DNA from: Mucilaginibacter defluvii
GTDB taxonomy: Bacteria > Bacteroidota > Bacteroidia > Sphingobacteriales > Sphingobacteriaceae
NCBI RefSeq assembly: GCF_039543225.1
Contig: NZ_BAABJI010000004.1
Coordinates: forward strand, 558,001 to 622,000
Direction of reading: 5' to 3'
DNA length: 64,000 bases
This document shows, in pieces, positions 25,950 through 34,547 of the stretch. A program made the position numbers and the translations under genes. A model generated the notes under the pieces. It saw nothing but the letters and a program-made list of their open reading frames with translations, was not told where the DNA came from and did no database searches. Each line of letters opens with the position of its first letter. Position 1 is the stretch's first letter.

Positions 25950-26588
25950 TCATCCATCCAGCAAAAAAACAAATAATTCTTTAGGGCCATGTGCCCCTAA
26001 AACTAACGTCTTCTCGATATCGGCTGTACGGCTTGGGCCGGTTACATTAGTTATCATGCTGGGCAGGTTATTGCCGTATTTTTGCTTTAACAGTTTAAAG
26101 CCGTCCTTTAAATCCAAAACCATTTGTGAGGTATAGGCTAATACGATATGCACCGGCGGATAGATACTTAGCCTGCGCCCGGCAGCGCCGGCGTTAGAGA
26201 GCAGAACGCTGCCATTACGCGCTACAAGCGCCTCGCACAAGGTAAAGCCTACCTGGGCCTGGTCAAAACCCTTATCGGTTTCAAAATACGGATATTCATA
26301 CTGTTGCAGTATTTGCTGCAACGCCGGCTCCCAGCAATATATTTTGTGCCATTTACGCTCTTCGGCAAGATTAAGCAGGTTTTCTATAAACTGTACTTCA
26401 TCCTCACAAAAAACAAACTGACCCGCTACAGCCGTAAACTGCTCAGCGAACATCACTTCCAGCATATCGTCGGCAGGCGGGTAAAGCGGCTGGTCTTCAA
26501 AGTTCGGGTATGGGTTCTCCCGCTTTTCAAGCAATGCTTTGCGTATCTTTTTTAACAGTTTTTCTTTAGAGGTAGTAATGTCTTTCAT
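25950..26588 (-). CDS. LUD domain protein (LutC/YkgG-type)
   Basis: A 212-residue protein with the LUD (DUF162) fold found in LutB/LutC of lactate oxidation. Recognisable parts: VGFTLCEALVARNGSVLLSN and IVLAYTSQMVLDLKDGF, then ITNVTGPSRTADIEKTLVLGAHGPKEL, the family's terminal signature. No lutA or lutB is nearby, so lactate use is doubtful; a solitary LUD gene beside ftsH seems recurrent in this group (recollection). The frame extends to an ATG at 26609, but that codon lies inside the stem of the ftsH terminator, so the ATG at 26588 (MKDITTSKEK) is chosen. Confidence 0.82.
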   Translation of the reverse strand: MKDITTSKEKLLKKIRKALLEKRENPYPNFEDQPLYPPADDMLEVMFAEQFTAVAGQFVFCEDEVQFIENLLNLAEERKWHKIYCWEPALQQILQQYEYPYFETDKGFDQAQVGFTLCEALVARNGSVLLSNAGAAGRRLSIYPPVHIVLAYTSQMVLDLKDGFKLLKQKYGNNLPSMITNVTGPSRTADIEKTLVLGAHGPKELFVFLLDG

Positions 26589-26601
26589 CAGTATAAACAA
26601 C

Positions 26602-26632
26602 AAAGCCATCCGTTTTTAATGCGGATGGCTTT
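26602..26632 (-). terminator. Intrinsic terminator of ftsH
   Basis: Perfect 11-base stem, 26602-26612 with 26622-26632, between ftsH and the LUD gene. A T-rich tract follows on both strands, so it can act in either direction; on the minus strand it ends ftsH. Confidence 0.7.
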
Positions 26633-26648
26633 TTATGGGTTATTAATA

Positions 26649-28769
26649 TTAATTACCGGTATTGGTACCGCTGGCGTCCTTTTCTTCAGGATTGCGATTA
26701 AAGGTACCTGAGTGATCGCTTATTCCTTCGTGCACAAGGTTTTGTGCAACGGGATCTTGGTTTGATTCCTGTGCACCGTTCACAAACTCATCATAAGTAG
26801 TGCGGTTATCAAACGGGCGCTTGCCCAGTATCTCTTCCAGGTCTGATTGGAAAAGAATTTCTTTTTCCAGCAGTTTGTTAGCCAGTTTTTCCAAACCATC
26901 GCGCTTGTCATTAAGCAACTGCTTGGTCATTTCATAAACACGGCCTATCAGGTTACGCACCTCTTCGTCAATCAGTTCTGATGTTTTTTCAGAGTATGGT
27001 TTATTAAACTGGTATTCGCCCTGGGTATCGTTAAATGATACGTTGCCCACTTTAGGATTCATACCATAAATGGTTACCATGGCGTAAGCCAATTTAGTAA
27101 TGCGCTCCAAATCATTTTGCGCGCCGGTTGATATTTTGTTGAATACGATGTCCTCAGCAACACGGCCCCCCATCGTCATGCACATACCATCAAGCAATTG
27201 CTCGGTAGTGTATAAAAACTGTTCTTTAGGCAGATATTGCGCGTAACCTAATGCGGCAACACCACGCGGAACAATTGATACTTTAACCAGCGGATCGGCA
27301 TGCTCCAGGAACCAACCTGCAATAGCATGACCGGCTTCGTGGTAAGCCACAATGCGTTTTTCTTCAGGGGAGATGATCTTGTTTTTCTTTTCAAGGCCGC
27401 CAATCACGCGGTCAATAGCATCCTGAAAATCCTGCATGTCAACAGCCTCTTTGTTTTTACGGGCAGCTATCAAAGCAGCCTCGTTACAAACGTTGGCAAT
27501 CTCAGCACCTGCAAAACCCGGGGTTTGCGCTGATAGTTTTTTAGCATCAACACCTTCAGCCAGTTTTACAGGCTTCAAGTGCACTTTAAATATTTGTTCA
27601 CGGCCAACCAGATCCGGTTTGTCGATAGATACCTGCCTGTCGAAACGACCCGGACGAAGCAAGGCCGAATCCAGTACATCCGGACGGTTAGTAGCTGCCA
27701 GAATGATGATACCGGAATCAGTACCAAAGCCATCCATTTCTACCAGTAGCTGGTTAAGCGTGTTTTCTCGCTCATCATTACCGCCTACTATATTGTTTTT
27801 ACCACGGGCACGGCCAATAGCGTCAATCTCATCAATAAATATGATACATGGCGCTTTATCCTTAGCCTGGCGGAACAAATCACGCACACGTGATGCACCC
27901 ACACCGACAAACATCTCCACAAAGTCTGATCCTGAAAGGGAGAAGAAAGGTACCTGCGCTTCACCGGCCACGGCTTTTGCTAATAGGGTTTTACCGGTAC
28001 CCGGTGAGCCAACAAGCAACGCACCTTTAGGAATTTTACCACCCAGGTTAGTATATTTTTTAGGGTTTTTAAGGAAATCAACAATTTCCATAACCTCTTG
28101 CTTGGCTTCTTCTAAACCGGCAACATCATTAAAGGTAACAGTTACCTGCGCTTCCTTATCAAACAAGGTAGCTTTTGATTTGCCGATGTTGAATATCTGG
28201 CCGCCGGGACCGCCGCCCGCGCCACCGCTCATGCGGCGCATAATAAACATCCAGATAGCTACCAGCAATACACCCATAATGATGAACTGCAGTAACGGGC
28301 TTGACAGCCAGTTTTCGTGCTGAACGTAAACGATGGGTGTTTTTTGCTCATCAGGCAAATCTTTCTCCGCAGCGGTGATTGATTGCTTTAAACTTTCGTA
28401 AGAGGCATCAGTAAACGTATACTGCGGGCCGCCTGATCCAAGGCCGATAGAACGCTTGTCGCGCTTTACATCCTCATATTGTGGTTTAGTTAAGCTTGAT
28501 TGTTTTATATAAACATCAGCATACACCAGCTCGCCGCTTTTGTAAACTTCTACCTTCTCCACATCGCGCTGCTTAAGCATCTGTGTTTCAAAACGCTTAT
28601 AAGCTATCCGCTTGCCTTGTGATCCATCCAGTATGGTGGGCACAACCAGCACCGCTATGATAACGATTGCGTAAAGCCACATCAGATTGAACTTGGGCGG
28701 CTTTGGCGTTATCTTTTTGTTTGATAGTCTTCTTATAGGTTTTGGCTTATCCAATTTATTATCTTTCAT
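26649..28769 (-). CDS. ftsH: ATP-dependent zinc metalloprotease FtsH
   Basis: A 706-residue membrane-bound AAA+ protease that degrades membrane and short-lived cytoplasmic proteins. Two transmembrane helices (about residues 28-46 and 158-176) flank a periplasmic domain. AAA module: Walker A GSPGTGKT (about 257-264), Walker B IIFIDEIDAIGR, SRH region ATNRPDVLDSALLRPGR. Zinc site HEAGH near 477-481 with the third ligand in LDGMCMTMGGR. The C-terminal tail is acidic and disordered. Complete length. The minus-strand string rsfS-ftsH is typical of Bacteroidota. Confidence 0.97.
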   Translation of the reverse strand: MKDNKLDKPKPIRRLSNKKITPKPPKFNLMWLYAIVIIAVLVVPTILDGSQGKRIAYKRFETQMLKQRDVEKVEVYKSGELVYADVYIKQSSLTKPQYEDVKRDKRSIGLGSGGPQYTFTDASYESLKQSITAAEKDLPDEQKTPIVYVQHENWLSSPLLQFIIMGVLLVAIWMFIMRRMSGGAGGGPGGQIFNIGKSKATLFDKEAQVTVTFNDVAGLEEAKQEVMEIVDFLKNPKKYTNLGGKIPKGALLVGSPGTGKTLLAKAVAGEAQVPFFSLSGSDFVEMFVGVGASRVRDLFRQAKDKAPCIIFIDEIDAIGRARGKNNIVGGNDERENTLNQLLVEMDGFGTDSGIIILAATNRPDVLDSALLRPGRFDRQVSIDKPDLVGREQIFKVHLKPVKLAEGVDAKKLSAQTPGFAGAEIANVCNEAALIAARKNKEAVDMQDFQDAIDRVIGGLEKKNKIISPEEKRIVAYHEAGHAIAGWFLEHADPLVKVSIVPRGVAALGYAQYLPKEQFLYTTEQLLDGMCMTMGGRVAEDIVFNKISTGAQNDLERITKLAYAMVTIYGMNPKVGNVSFNDTQGEYQFNKPYSEKTSELIDEEVRNLIGRVYEMTKQLLNDKRDGLEKLANKLLEKEILFQSDLEEILGKRPFDNRTTYDEFVNGAQESNQDPVAQNLVHEGISDHSGTFNRNPEEKDASGTNTGN

Positions 28770-28837
28770 GTGTTTTATACCTGCTCAAACTTACAATCAA
28801 TATTTTAATAATAGCAATGTTAATATAGTTGTATAAT

Positions 28838-29212
28838 TTAAGCGCTCCTGTAGCTTTTTATCTCGGCATCGCCCCAAAGGTCCTCAACGCCATAGTATTC
28901 CCTTTTGTCGGTTCTGAAAACGTGTACCACCACGTCAATATAATCAAGCAATATCCATTCGCTATACTCCAAACCCTCTTTGCGCCATGGTTCCTGGCCG
29001 GTGGCTTTGTATATTTCATCTTCAACGCTTGCTGCTATTGCGCGCACCTGTGTCGACGAATCGGCATGGCATATTACAAAGTAATCAGAAACTGAACTGA
29101 ATATGTTCCGAAGGTCTAACCTCACTATATCATTCCCTTTTTTTTCCTGTATGCCGTGTATGGCTATCTCAGAAATGTAAGCGGATTCATTTATCGCTTT
29201 ATTTTTTACCAT
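28838..29212 (-). CDS. rsfS: Ribosomal silencing factor RsfS
   Basis: A 124-residue RsfS (Iojap/YbeB family), which binds uL14 and blocks subunit joining when nutrients are short. Characteristic parts are DYFVICHADSSTQVRAIA (about 42-59), GQEPWRKEGLEYSEWILLDY (about 75-94) and VVHVFRTDKREYYGVEDLWGDA (about 98-119). Full length. It is read toward ftsH with a 68-base gap and diverges from birA, whose start lies 48 bases away. Confidence 0.95.
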   Translation of the reverse strand: MVKNKAINESAYISEIAIHGIQEKKGNDIVRLDLRNIFSSVSDYFVICHADSSTQVRAIAASVEDEIYKATGQEPWRKEGLEYSEWILLDYIDVVVHVFRTDKREYYGVEDLWGDAEIKSYRSA

Positions 29213-29259
29213 TAAAAAGAATTAGTTTTGAACGATTTTAATATACAGAATATTATACA

Positions 29260-30036
29260 TTGCAAAGTAACATATTTTCAGGATTATTTGTTGGCCGAAA
29301 TTTAGTAACTCTTAAACAAGTTGACTCAACAAACACATTCCTAAAAAATCTATTGTCAAATTCCACGCCAGCGCCCGAGGGTACCGTCATTATGGCAGAA
29401 GAACAGTTTGCCGGCCGTGGCCAAAGGCAAAATACCTGGCACGCGCAGCCCGGTAAAAATATTACTGCCAGCATACTGCTCAACCCCGTTTTTTTAAACA
29501 TACATAATCAATTCGACCTTAACCGCGCCGTTAGTGTGGGCATACAGCGTGCGCTTAAACCTGTATTAGGCGATAAATTAAAAGTTAAATGGCCCAATGA
29601 TATATACTATGACGATTATAAGGTGGGCGGGATTTTAATTGAGAACATTTTATTTTCAAATACCATTAAACACTCCATTGTGGGTGTAGGGTTAAACGTT
29701 AACCAGGACGATTTTCCGGCAGATGTTACCAACGCCTCGTCGCTAAAGCAAATCTTACATACAGATTATGATTTGAAAGCTTTACTTTCAGACCTTTGCG
29801 GTGGAATTGAGGCTGCCTACCTTGAACTAAAGGCGGGCAGGGAGCAGGAATTGCGTAACGAATATGCTGGATACCTTTACGGATTAAACGAAAAGCGGCA
29901 ATTCAAGTCAAATAATTATATTTTTGACGCCACCATAACCGGGGTTACGCCCAATGGTTTGCTGGTACTGCAAAATGAAAACGAAGAATTGACGTTTGAC
30001 CTCAAAGAAATAGAATTTTTAAACTCGACTACATGA
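29260..30036 (+). CDS. birA: Biotin-[acetyl-CoA-carboxylase] ligase (no DNA-binding domain)
   Basis: A 258-residue biotin protein ligase that attaches biotin to the carboxyl carrier protein. It lacks the helix-turn-helix repressor domain of E. coli BirA, as usual in Bacteroidota. Catalytic motifs: DSTNTFLKN, EEQFAGRGQRQNTW (the biotinoyl-AMP loop GRGRxG-type), KWPNDIYYDDYKVGGILIE and VGVGLNVNQ. The start is a TTG at 29260; no ATG precedes the conserved N-terminal segment. The last bases overlap the next gene (ATGA). Confidence 0.93.
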   Translation: MQSNIFSGLFVGRNLVTLKQVDSTNTFLKNLLSNSTPAPEGTVIMAEEQFAGRGQRQNTWHAQPGKNITASILLNPVFLNIHNQFDLNRAVSVGIQRALKPVLGDKLKVKWPNDIYYDDYKVGGILIENILFSNTIKHSIVGVGLNVNQDDFPADVTNASSLKQILHTDYDLKALLSDLCGGIEAAYLELKAGREQELRNEYAGYLYGLNEKRQFKSNNYIFDATITGVTPNGLLVLQNENEELTFDLKEIEFLNSTT

Positions 30037-30482
30037 AAAAATTACTGGTATTATTTGCCGCCATCATGCTATCAGCAAGCGCTTTCGCGCAGATAGAAAC
30101 CCCCGTTAAATGGAGCTATGCAGCTAAAAGAGTAAGTAAAACTGAAGCTGTTGTGTTTTTTAAAGCCACTATGGAAGACGGCTGGCACATTTACTCTCAA
30201 AACGTAAAAGAGGGTGGCCCTAACAAAACCTCGTTTACTTTTGCTGCTTCTAAAGATTTTACACCGGTTGGCAAAACAACAGAGCCAAAAGGTATTACCA
30301 AATATGAAAAGGTATTCGGCATGGATGTTACTTATTTTGAAAAATCGGTAATATTCCAGCAAAAAATAAAATTAAAAACGGCCAAAGCTACTACAGTAAA
30401 AGGCAAGTTGGAGTACATGACCTGTAACGATATGAAGTGCCTTCCGCCGGAAGAAGTGGCATTTAGCATTCCTGTTAAATAA
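30033..30482 (+). CDS. Periplasmic DsbD alpha-type domain protein
   Basis: A 149-residue exported protein: signal peptide to SAFAQ (about residue 20) and then a single DsbD N-terminal (alpha, immunoglobulin-like) domain. The cysteine pair is in TCNDMKCLPPEEV (about residues 132-144), matching the reactive pair of the DsbD alpha domain. In E. coli this domain is the first part of one DsbD polypeptide; here it is separate, with the remaining domains encoded 15 bases downstream. It should receive electrons from the membrane partner and reduce periplasmic substrates. Confidence 0.86.
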   Translation: MKKLLVLFAAIMLSASAFAQIETPVKWSYAAKRVSKTEAVVFFKATMEDGWHIYSQNVKEGGPNKTSFTFAASKDFTPVGKTTEPKGITKYEKVFGMDVTYFEKSVIFQQKIKLKTAKATTVKGKLEYMTCNDMKCLPPEEVAFSIPVK

Positions 30483-30497
30483 TTACGCCTTTAAACG

Positions 30498-32210
30498 ATG
30501 AATACTCTCACAACGTCGCCAAAGCGCATACTATTTATACTGATTGTTAGCTCACTGTCGCTTGCGTTTTCAGCAAATGTAAAGGCGCAGGATACGGCCT
30601 CAACCGACGGCCTTGAATTTACTGACATCCCTACCGCTGCCGATAGCCTGGCTGCCGCCAAAGCGAAACAAAAAACGGATACAGTTAAAAAAACTGAAGT
30701 TGCCAAGACAGCGGTAAGCGCACCTAAAGAGGCTAAGCAAACCCTTTGGCAAATATTTATTGCTGGTTTTTTAGGAGGCTTGGTTGCGGTAAGCATGCCT
30801 TGTATATATCCTATGCTGCCGCTCACGGTTAGCTTTTTTACCAAAAAAGCGGGCTCGCGCGTAAAGGGTATAACCCAGTCCATGATCTATGGGCTGTCGA
30901 TCATAATTATCTATGTGTTGTTGGGGATGCTGGTAACTTTAATATTTGGTGCCGACGCTTTAAATGCACTTTCAACCAACGGTATATTTAATTTTTTCTT
31001 CTTTCTGCTTTTGGTTGTATTTGGCATTTCGTTTTTGGGTGCGTTTGAAATTACTTTGCCCAGTTCACTCGCTAATAAGCTTGATGAAAGTTCAAATAAA
31101 AACGGCTTAGCGGGCATATTTTTTATGGCCGCAACATTGGTGGTAGTTTCATTCTCATGTACAGGCCCTATTATTGGTTCGTTGCTAATTGATGCGGCCT
31201 CGAAGGGAGCACGTTTAGGCCCGGCTATCGGCATGTTCGGCTTTTCGTTGGCTTTGGCTTTACCATTTACATTATTCGCGCTTTTTCCATCAGCCTTAAA
31301 ATCACTGCCAAAATCAGGCGGGTGGCTCAATAGTATTAAGGTGGTATTGGGCTTTTTAGAGCTTGCCTTTGCTTTAAAGTTTTTGTCGAACGTTGATCTG
31401 GCTTACCATTGGGATTGGTTTGACCGCGAGGTGTTCCTGTCACTTTGGATAGCGATCTTCTTGCTGATGGGATTATACCTGATTGGTAAAATCAAGTTTT
31501 CTCATGATAGTGATTTGCCGCATTTGTCGGCTCCGCGCGCGCTTATCGCAATAGTGGTTTTCGCTTTTGTAGCTTACATGGTACCGGGTTTATGGGGTGC
31601 TCCGCTTAAATCGATCAGCGCGTTTTTACCGCCACCGGCCACGCAGGATTTTTATTTGTCAGACAATGCAGGTCAGGCTGCCCCGGTTGCTGCGCAACAA
31701 TTATCAGTTGGTGAAAAAAAGTATGCCGAACTGTTTAAACGCGTACGCATAAAAGGTATTGATAGTTGGTATGATTACGATCAGGCATTGCTTGTGTCAA
31801 AGCAGTTAAAAAAACCTATCATGATTGATTTTACCGGCTGGAATTGTGTTAACTGCCGTAAAATGGAGACTGATGTCTGGGAAGATCCGGCGGTTTTTAA
31901 GCGCTTGCGGGACGAGTATGTTTTGCTGCAATTATATGTTGATGAAAAAACGGCGCTAAAGCCCAGCGAAGTATATATATCTGATTTCAGTGGCAAAAAA
32001 ATTACTACATTAGGCGCAAAATGGCTTGACCTTGAGGGTAAGCGTTTTGGAGCGAATGCCCAGCCATACTATGTATTGCTGGATAGCGACGGCAACCTGA
32101 TGAATGACGCTAACGGTAAGCAGATACAGCCATCGGGTGCTGATTTTAACATTGAGAGTTATATAAAATTTTTGGACAGCGGAATAGCTGCCTACAAGAA
32201 TAAAAAATGA
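30498..32210 (+). CDS. dsbD: Thiol:disulfide interchange protein DsbD (membrane and thioredoxin domains)
   Basis: A 570-residue protein carrying the beta (membrane) and gamma (thioredoxin) parts of DsbD. A signal-like helix and a lysine/alanine-rich spacer precede the CcdA-type membrane domain (about 85-365), whose reactive cysteines are C102 in MPCIYPMLP and C221 in SFSCTGPI. The C-terminal thioredoxin domain has C450-VN-C453 in GWNCVNCRKME. Electrons pass from cytoplasmic thioredoxin to this protein and then to the separate alpha protein upstream. The stop overlaps the pfkA start (ATGA). Confidence 0.92.
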   Translation: MNTLTTSPKRILFILIVSSLSLAFSANVKAQDTASTDGLEFTDIPTAADSLAAAKAKQKTDTVKKTEVAKTAVSAPKEAKQTLWQIFIAGFLGGLVAVSMPCIYPMLPLTVSFFTKKAGSRVKGITQSMIYGLSIIIIYVLLGMLVTLIFGADALNALSTNGIFNFFFFLLLVVFGISFLGAFEITLPSSLANKLDESSNKNGLAGIFFMAATLVVVSFSCTGPIIGSLLIDAASKGARLGPAIGMFGFSLALALPFTLFALFPSALKSLPKSGGWLNSIKVVLGFLELAFALKFLSNVDLAYHWDWFDREVFLSLWIAIFLLMGLYLIGKIKFSHDSDLPHLSAPRALIAIVVFAFVAYMVPGLWGAPLKSISAFLPPPATQDFYLSDNAGQAAPVAAQQLSVGEKKYAELFKRVRIKGIDSWYDYDQALLVSKQLKKPIMIDFTGWNCVNCRKMETDVWEDPAVFKRLRDEYVLLQLYVDEKTALKPSEVYISDFSGKKITTLGAKWLDLEGKRFGANAQPYYVLLDSDGNLMNDANGKQIQPSGADFNIESYIKFLDSGIAAYKNKK

Positions 32211-33187
32211 GTGAGATAAAAAATATTGGAGTATTTACGTCAGGCGGTGACGCGCCCGGCATGAACGCTGCCATCAGGGCGGTAGTGCGTACAGCTTTAT
32301 ATCATGACCTGCAGGTTACCGGCATACGCCGTGGTTACGAGGGCATGATTAACGGCGAGTACGAGCCCATGAACCGCAAATCAGTTTCAAACATTATACA
32401 ACGCGGCGGTACTATCTTAAAATCAGCCCGCAGCGAGGAGTTTAAAACTCCAGAAGGCCGTAAGCTGGCCTACTATCAACTTAAAAAACACAAGGTTGAT
32501 GCCCTGGTAGCCATAGGCGGCGATGGTACTTTTACTGGTGCCCGTTTGTTGGGTGAGGAGTACGGCATACCCGTTATTGGTTTGCCCGGCACTATTGATA
32601 ACGACCTGATAGGTACCGATTATACCATCGGTTATGATACCGCCATCAATACCGTAATTAACGCGGTTGATAAAATACGTGACACGGCTGAATCGCACGA
32701 CCGTTTGTTTATTGTAGAGGTAATGGGCCGCGATTCGGGTTTGATTGCCCTGCGTACAGGTGTAGCGTCGGGCGCCGAGGTGGTGCTGATACCTGAAAGC
32801 TCTGAAGACCTGCCCGCGTTGCTTCATCGCCTGGAGCATGGCCGCAAGGATAAATCATCGCGAATTGTAATGGTTGCCGAGGGCGACCGCGAGGGCGGCG
32901 CATTTGAGATTGGCAATATCGTTAAAGAAAAATTCCCGCAGATTGATACACGCGTATCCATACTGGGCCACATACAGCGTGGTGGAAAACCAACCTGTAT
33001 GGACAGGGTATTGGCAAGCCAGGTAGGTTTTGCCGCGGTTGAAGCTTTGAAAGCCGGGCGCAAAGGCGAAATGGCAGGCATCATCAATGGCGAAATAACC
33101 TTCACACCGTTTGATCAGGCATGCAAAAAGAATTCGCATAAGCTGGATGCTAACATGGTGAAGCTGGTGGAGATACTATCGCTGTAG
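32207..33187 (+). CDS. pfkA: ATP-dependent 6-phosphofructokinase
   Basis: A 326-residue phosphofructokinase, the committed step of glycolysis. Motifs: TSGGDAPGMNAAIRA (about 11-25), GGDGTFTGA (glycine after GGD indicates ATP rather than pyrophosphate), PGTIDNDLIGTD with the catalytic aspartate, and EVMGRDSG. Full length. Translationally coupled to dsbD by a four-base overlap, and closed by a very strong symmetrical terminator. Confidence 0.96.
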   Translation: MSEIKNIGVFTSGGDAPGMNAAIRAVVRTALYHDLQVTGIRRGYEGMINGEYEPMNRKSVSNIIQRGGTILKSARSEEFKTPEGRKLAYYQLKKHKVDALVAIGGDGTFTGARLLGEEYGIPVIGLPGTIDNDLIGTDYTIGYDTAINTVINAVDKIRDTAESHDRLFIVEVMGRDSGLIALRTGVASGAEVVLIPESSEDLPALLHRLEHGRKDKSSRIVMVAEGDREGGAFEIGNIVKEKFPQIDTRVSILGHIQRGGKPTCMDRVLASQVGFAAVEALKAGRKGEMAGIINGEITFTPFDQACKKNSHKLDANMVKLVEILSL

Positions 33188-33200
33188 AAAATTACAAGCA

Positions 33201-33253
33201 TAATAATAACAGAAGAGGCTTTGCATGTTGCAAAGCCTCTTCTGTTATTATTA
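33201..33253. terminator. Bidirectional terminator with a perfect 25-base inverted repeat
   Basis: Arms 33201-33225 and 33229-33253 are perfect reverse complements with a 3-base loop. The core (AGAGGCTTTGCA) is GC-richer and the ends are AT-rich, so T-rich tails exist in both directions. It separates the convergent pfkA and deoxyribonucleotidase genes and includes the stop codon of the latter (33251-33253). Confidence 0.9.
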
Positions 33254-33781
33254 CAGTAGCAAATTGGCCACTTCTTTCCAGTTATTTACCCGTTCATAAT
33301 CATGAATATTCAGGTTATGCGGCGAAGTAAACAGCAATTTGCGGCCCTCGAAATTTACAAAGTTTTTAATACGGTCGTCAATCATAATATCTACATCCAC
33401 AATCTTATGTCCGCAGAAAACGATATTGGTCCATGAGATGAATGGGAAATGTTCATTCAGCCATTCCAGCTTGTCGGCCAAGGAGTTTTTGAACTCCATA
33501 GCCGCCGATACAATGTACAAGTCATACTTTTCGTGCAGTTTTTCAACCACTTCATAAGCACCTTCCATAACCGGAATGTCCCTGAAAAAGCCCGGCTCAT
33601 TAATGTATTTGCGCAGGGTATCGCGTATTTCTTCGGGCAATACCTCGCGGAATTCTTTACCGGGCAGGTCGTCCAGTTTAACGGTAGTTTGATGCCGCTG
33701 TTCGTACACGGTTATAAATTTGCCAATGGTGTCGGCCAGTACCTCGTCCATATCAATGGCAAGTCGCAGTTTTCTCTCCAT
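33251..33781 (-). CDS. 5'(3')-deoxyribonucleotidase (NT5C-like HAD phosphatase)
   Basis: A HAD-superfamily phosphatase of 176 residues. Motif I is AIDMDEVLADT near the N terminus (nucleophile and acid aspartates), motif II is VSAA, and motif III/IV is DIMIDDRIKNF. The pattern fits 5'(3')-deoxyribonucleotidases that dephosphorylate dNMPs. An in-frame ATG at 33820 would add 13 residues; I prefer the ATG at 33781 because MERKLRLAIDMDE matches the usual start, and a TATTTTTA box (33787-33794, minus strand) lies five bases upstream. Phage-encoded relatives exist, but nothing here looks phage-derived. Confidence 0.83.
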   Translation of the reverse strand: MERKLRLAIDMDEVLADTIGKFITVYEQRHQTTVKLDDLPGKEFREVLPEEIRDTLRKYINEPGFFRDIPVMEGAYEVVEKLHEKYDLYIVSAAMEFKNSLADKLEWLNEHFPFISWTNIVFCGHKIVDVDIMIDDRIKNFVNFEGRKLLFTSPHNLNIHDYERVNNWKEVANLLL

Positions 33782-33865
33782 GGTGTTAAAAATACACGTT
33801 GCAGCGGTATTGTTTGCCATTTATTTTAATTTGAAAATAAGGCTATTACGAATTGTATTTTTTAG

Positions 33866-33873
33866 TACCTTTG
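33866..33873 (+). promoter_or_regulatory. -7 promoter box of rpsP
   Basis: TACCTTTG, exact TAnnTTTG match, 57 bases before the rpsP start codon. The leader of about 50 bases contains CCCCGC...GGGG, which could pair (33877-33902). Confidence 0.55.
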
Positions 33874-33930
33874 CGTCCCCGCTGAAAGAAAACTCCGGGG
33901 GAATGTTGAATACATAATTTAAATTAAAAC

Positions 33931-34467
33931 ATGGCAACTAAAATCAGATTGCAAAGACATGGTAAAAAAGGCAAGCCTTTTTACTACATTGTGGTAGCCG
34001 ACTCACGCGCTCCACGCGATGGCCGTTTTATTGAGCGTTTAGGTTCATACAACCCAAACACTAACCCGGCTACTATCGACATCAACTTTGACAAAGCTTT
34101 TGAATGGGTTGACAGTGGTGCACAACCAACTGATACCTGCCGCGCTATCCTTTCATACAAAGGTGTTTTATACAAAAAACACTTAAAAGGTGGTGTAACT
34201 AAAGGCGCTTTAACTCAGGAACAAGCTGATGCTAAATTTGCTGAGTGGGTTGACCAGAAAGAAGGCAAGATTACAGGTAAAAAATCAAACCTGGCTACCG
34301 CTAAGGATGATGCCCGTAAAGCCGCTTTAGCTGCCGAAGCTAAAAAGAATGAAGACAGAGCTGCCGCAATTGCCGCTAAAAATGCTCCTGTAGCCGAAGA
34401 AGAAGCTCCTGCAACTGAAGAAGCTGCTGAAACTGCTACTGAAGAAACAAGCGAAAACGCTGAATAA
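33931..34467 (+). CDS. rpsP: 30S ribosomal protein bS16 with a long acidic tail
   Basis: A 178-residue bS16. The conserved core is residues 1-80 (KIRLQRHGKKGKPFYYIVVAD, PRDGRFIERLGSYNP). E. coli bS16 has 82 residues; here another 95 follow, rich in Ala, Lys and Glu (AATEEAAETATEE near the end), likely disordered. Such tails are common in Bacteroidota. Codon choice is the biased one of highly expressed genes. First gene of the rpsP-rimM group, with a hairpin before rimM. Confidence 0.95.
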   Translation: MATKIRLQRHGKKGKPFYYIVVADSRAPRDGRFIERLGSYNPNTNPATIDINFDKAFEWVDSGAQPTDTCRAILSYKGVLYKKHLKGGVTKGALTQEQADAKFAEWVDQKEGKITGKKSNLATAKDDARKAALAAEAKKNEDRAAAIAAKNAPVAEEEAPATEEAAETATEETSENAE

Positions 34468-34492
34468 TTACTCTTCACAAAAAACTTTAATG

Positions 34493-34530
34493 ATGGCGAT
34501 GTACCCTAAACGGTCATCGCCATTGTTGTT
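34493..34530 (+). terminator. Hairpin between rpsP and rimM (attenuator-like)
   Basis: ATGGCGATG (34493-34501) pairs with CATCGCCAT (34515-34523), extended by ACC/GGT with one bulged T; a TTGTTGTT tract follows. It probably reduces read-through from rpsP, giving less rimM than bS16. Confidence 0.6.
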
Positions 34531-34547
34531 ATATAGAAATTACGCCC

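Noticed and set aside
27436..28323. Long plus-strand open frame (295 codons) opposite ftsH
   Set aside because: Serine/proline-rich shadow frame of the highly conserved FtsH AAA module; no recognisable domain.
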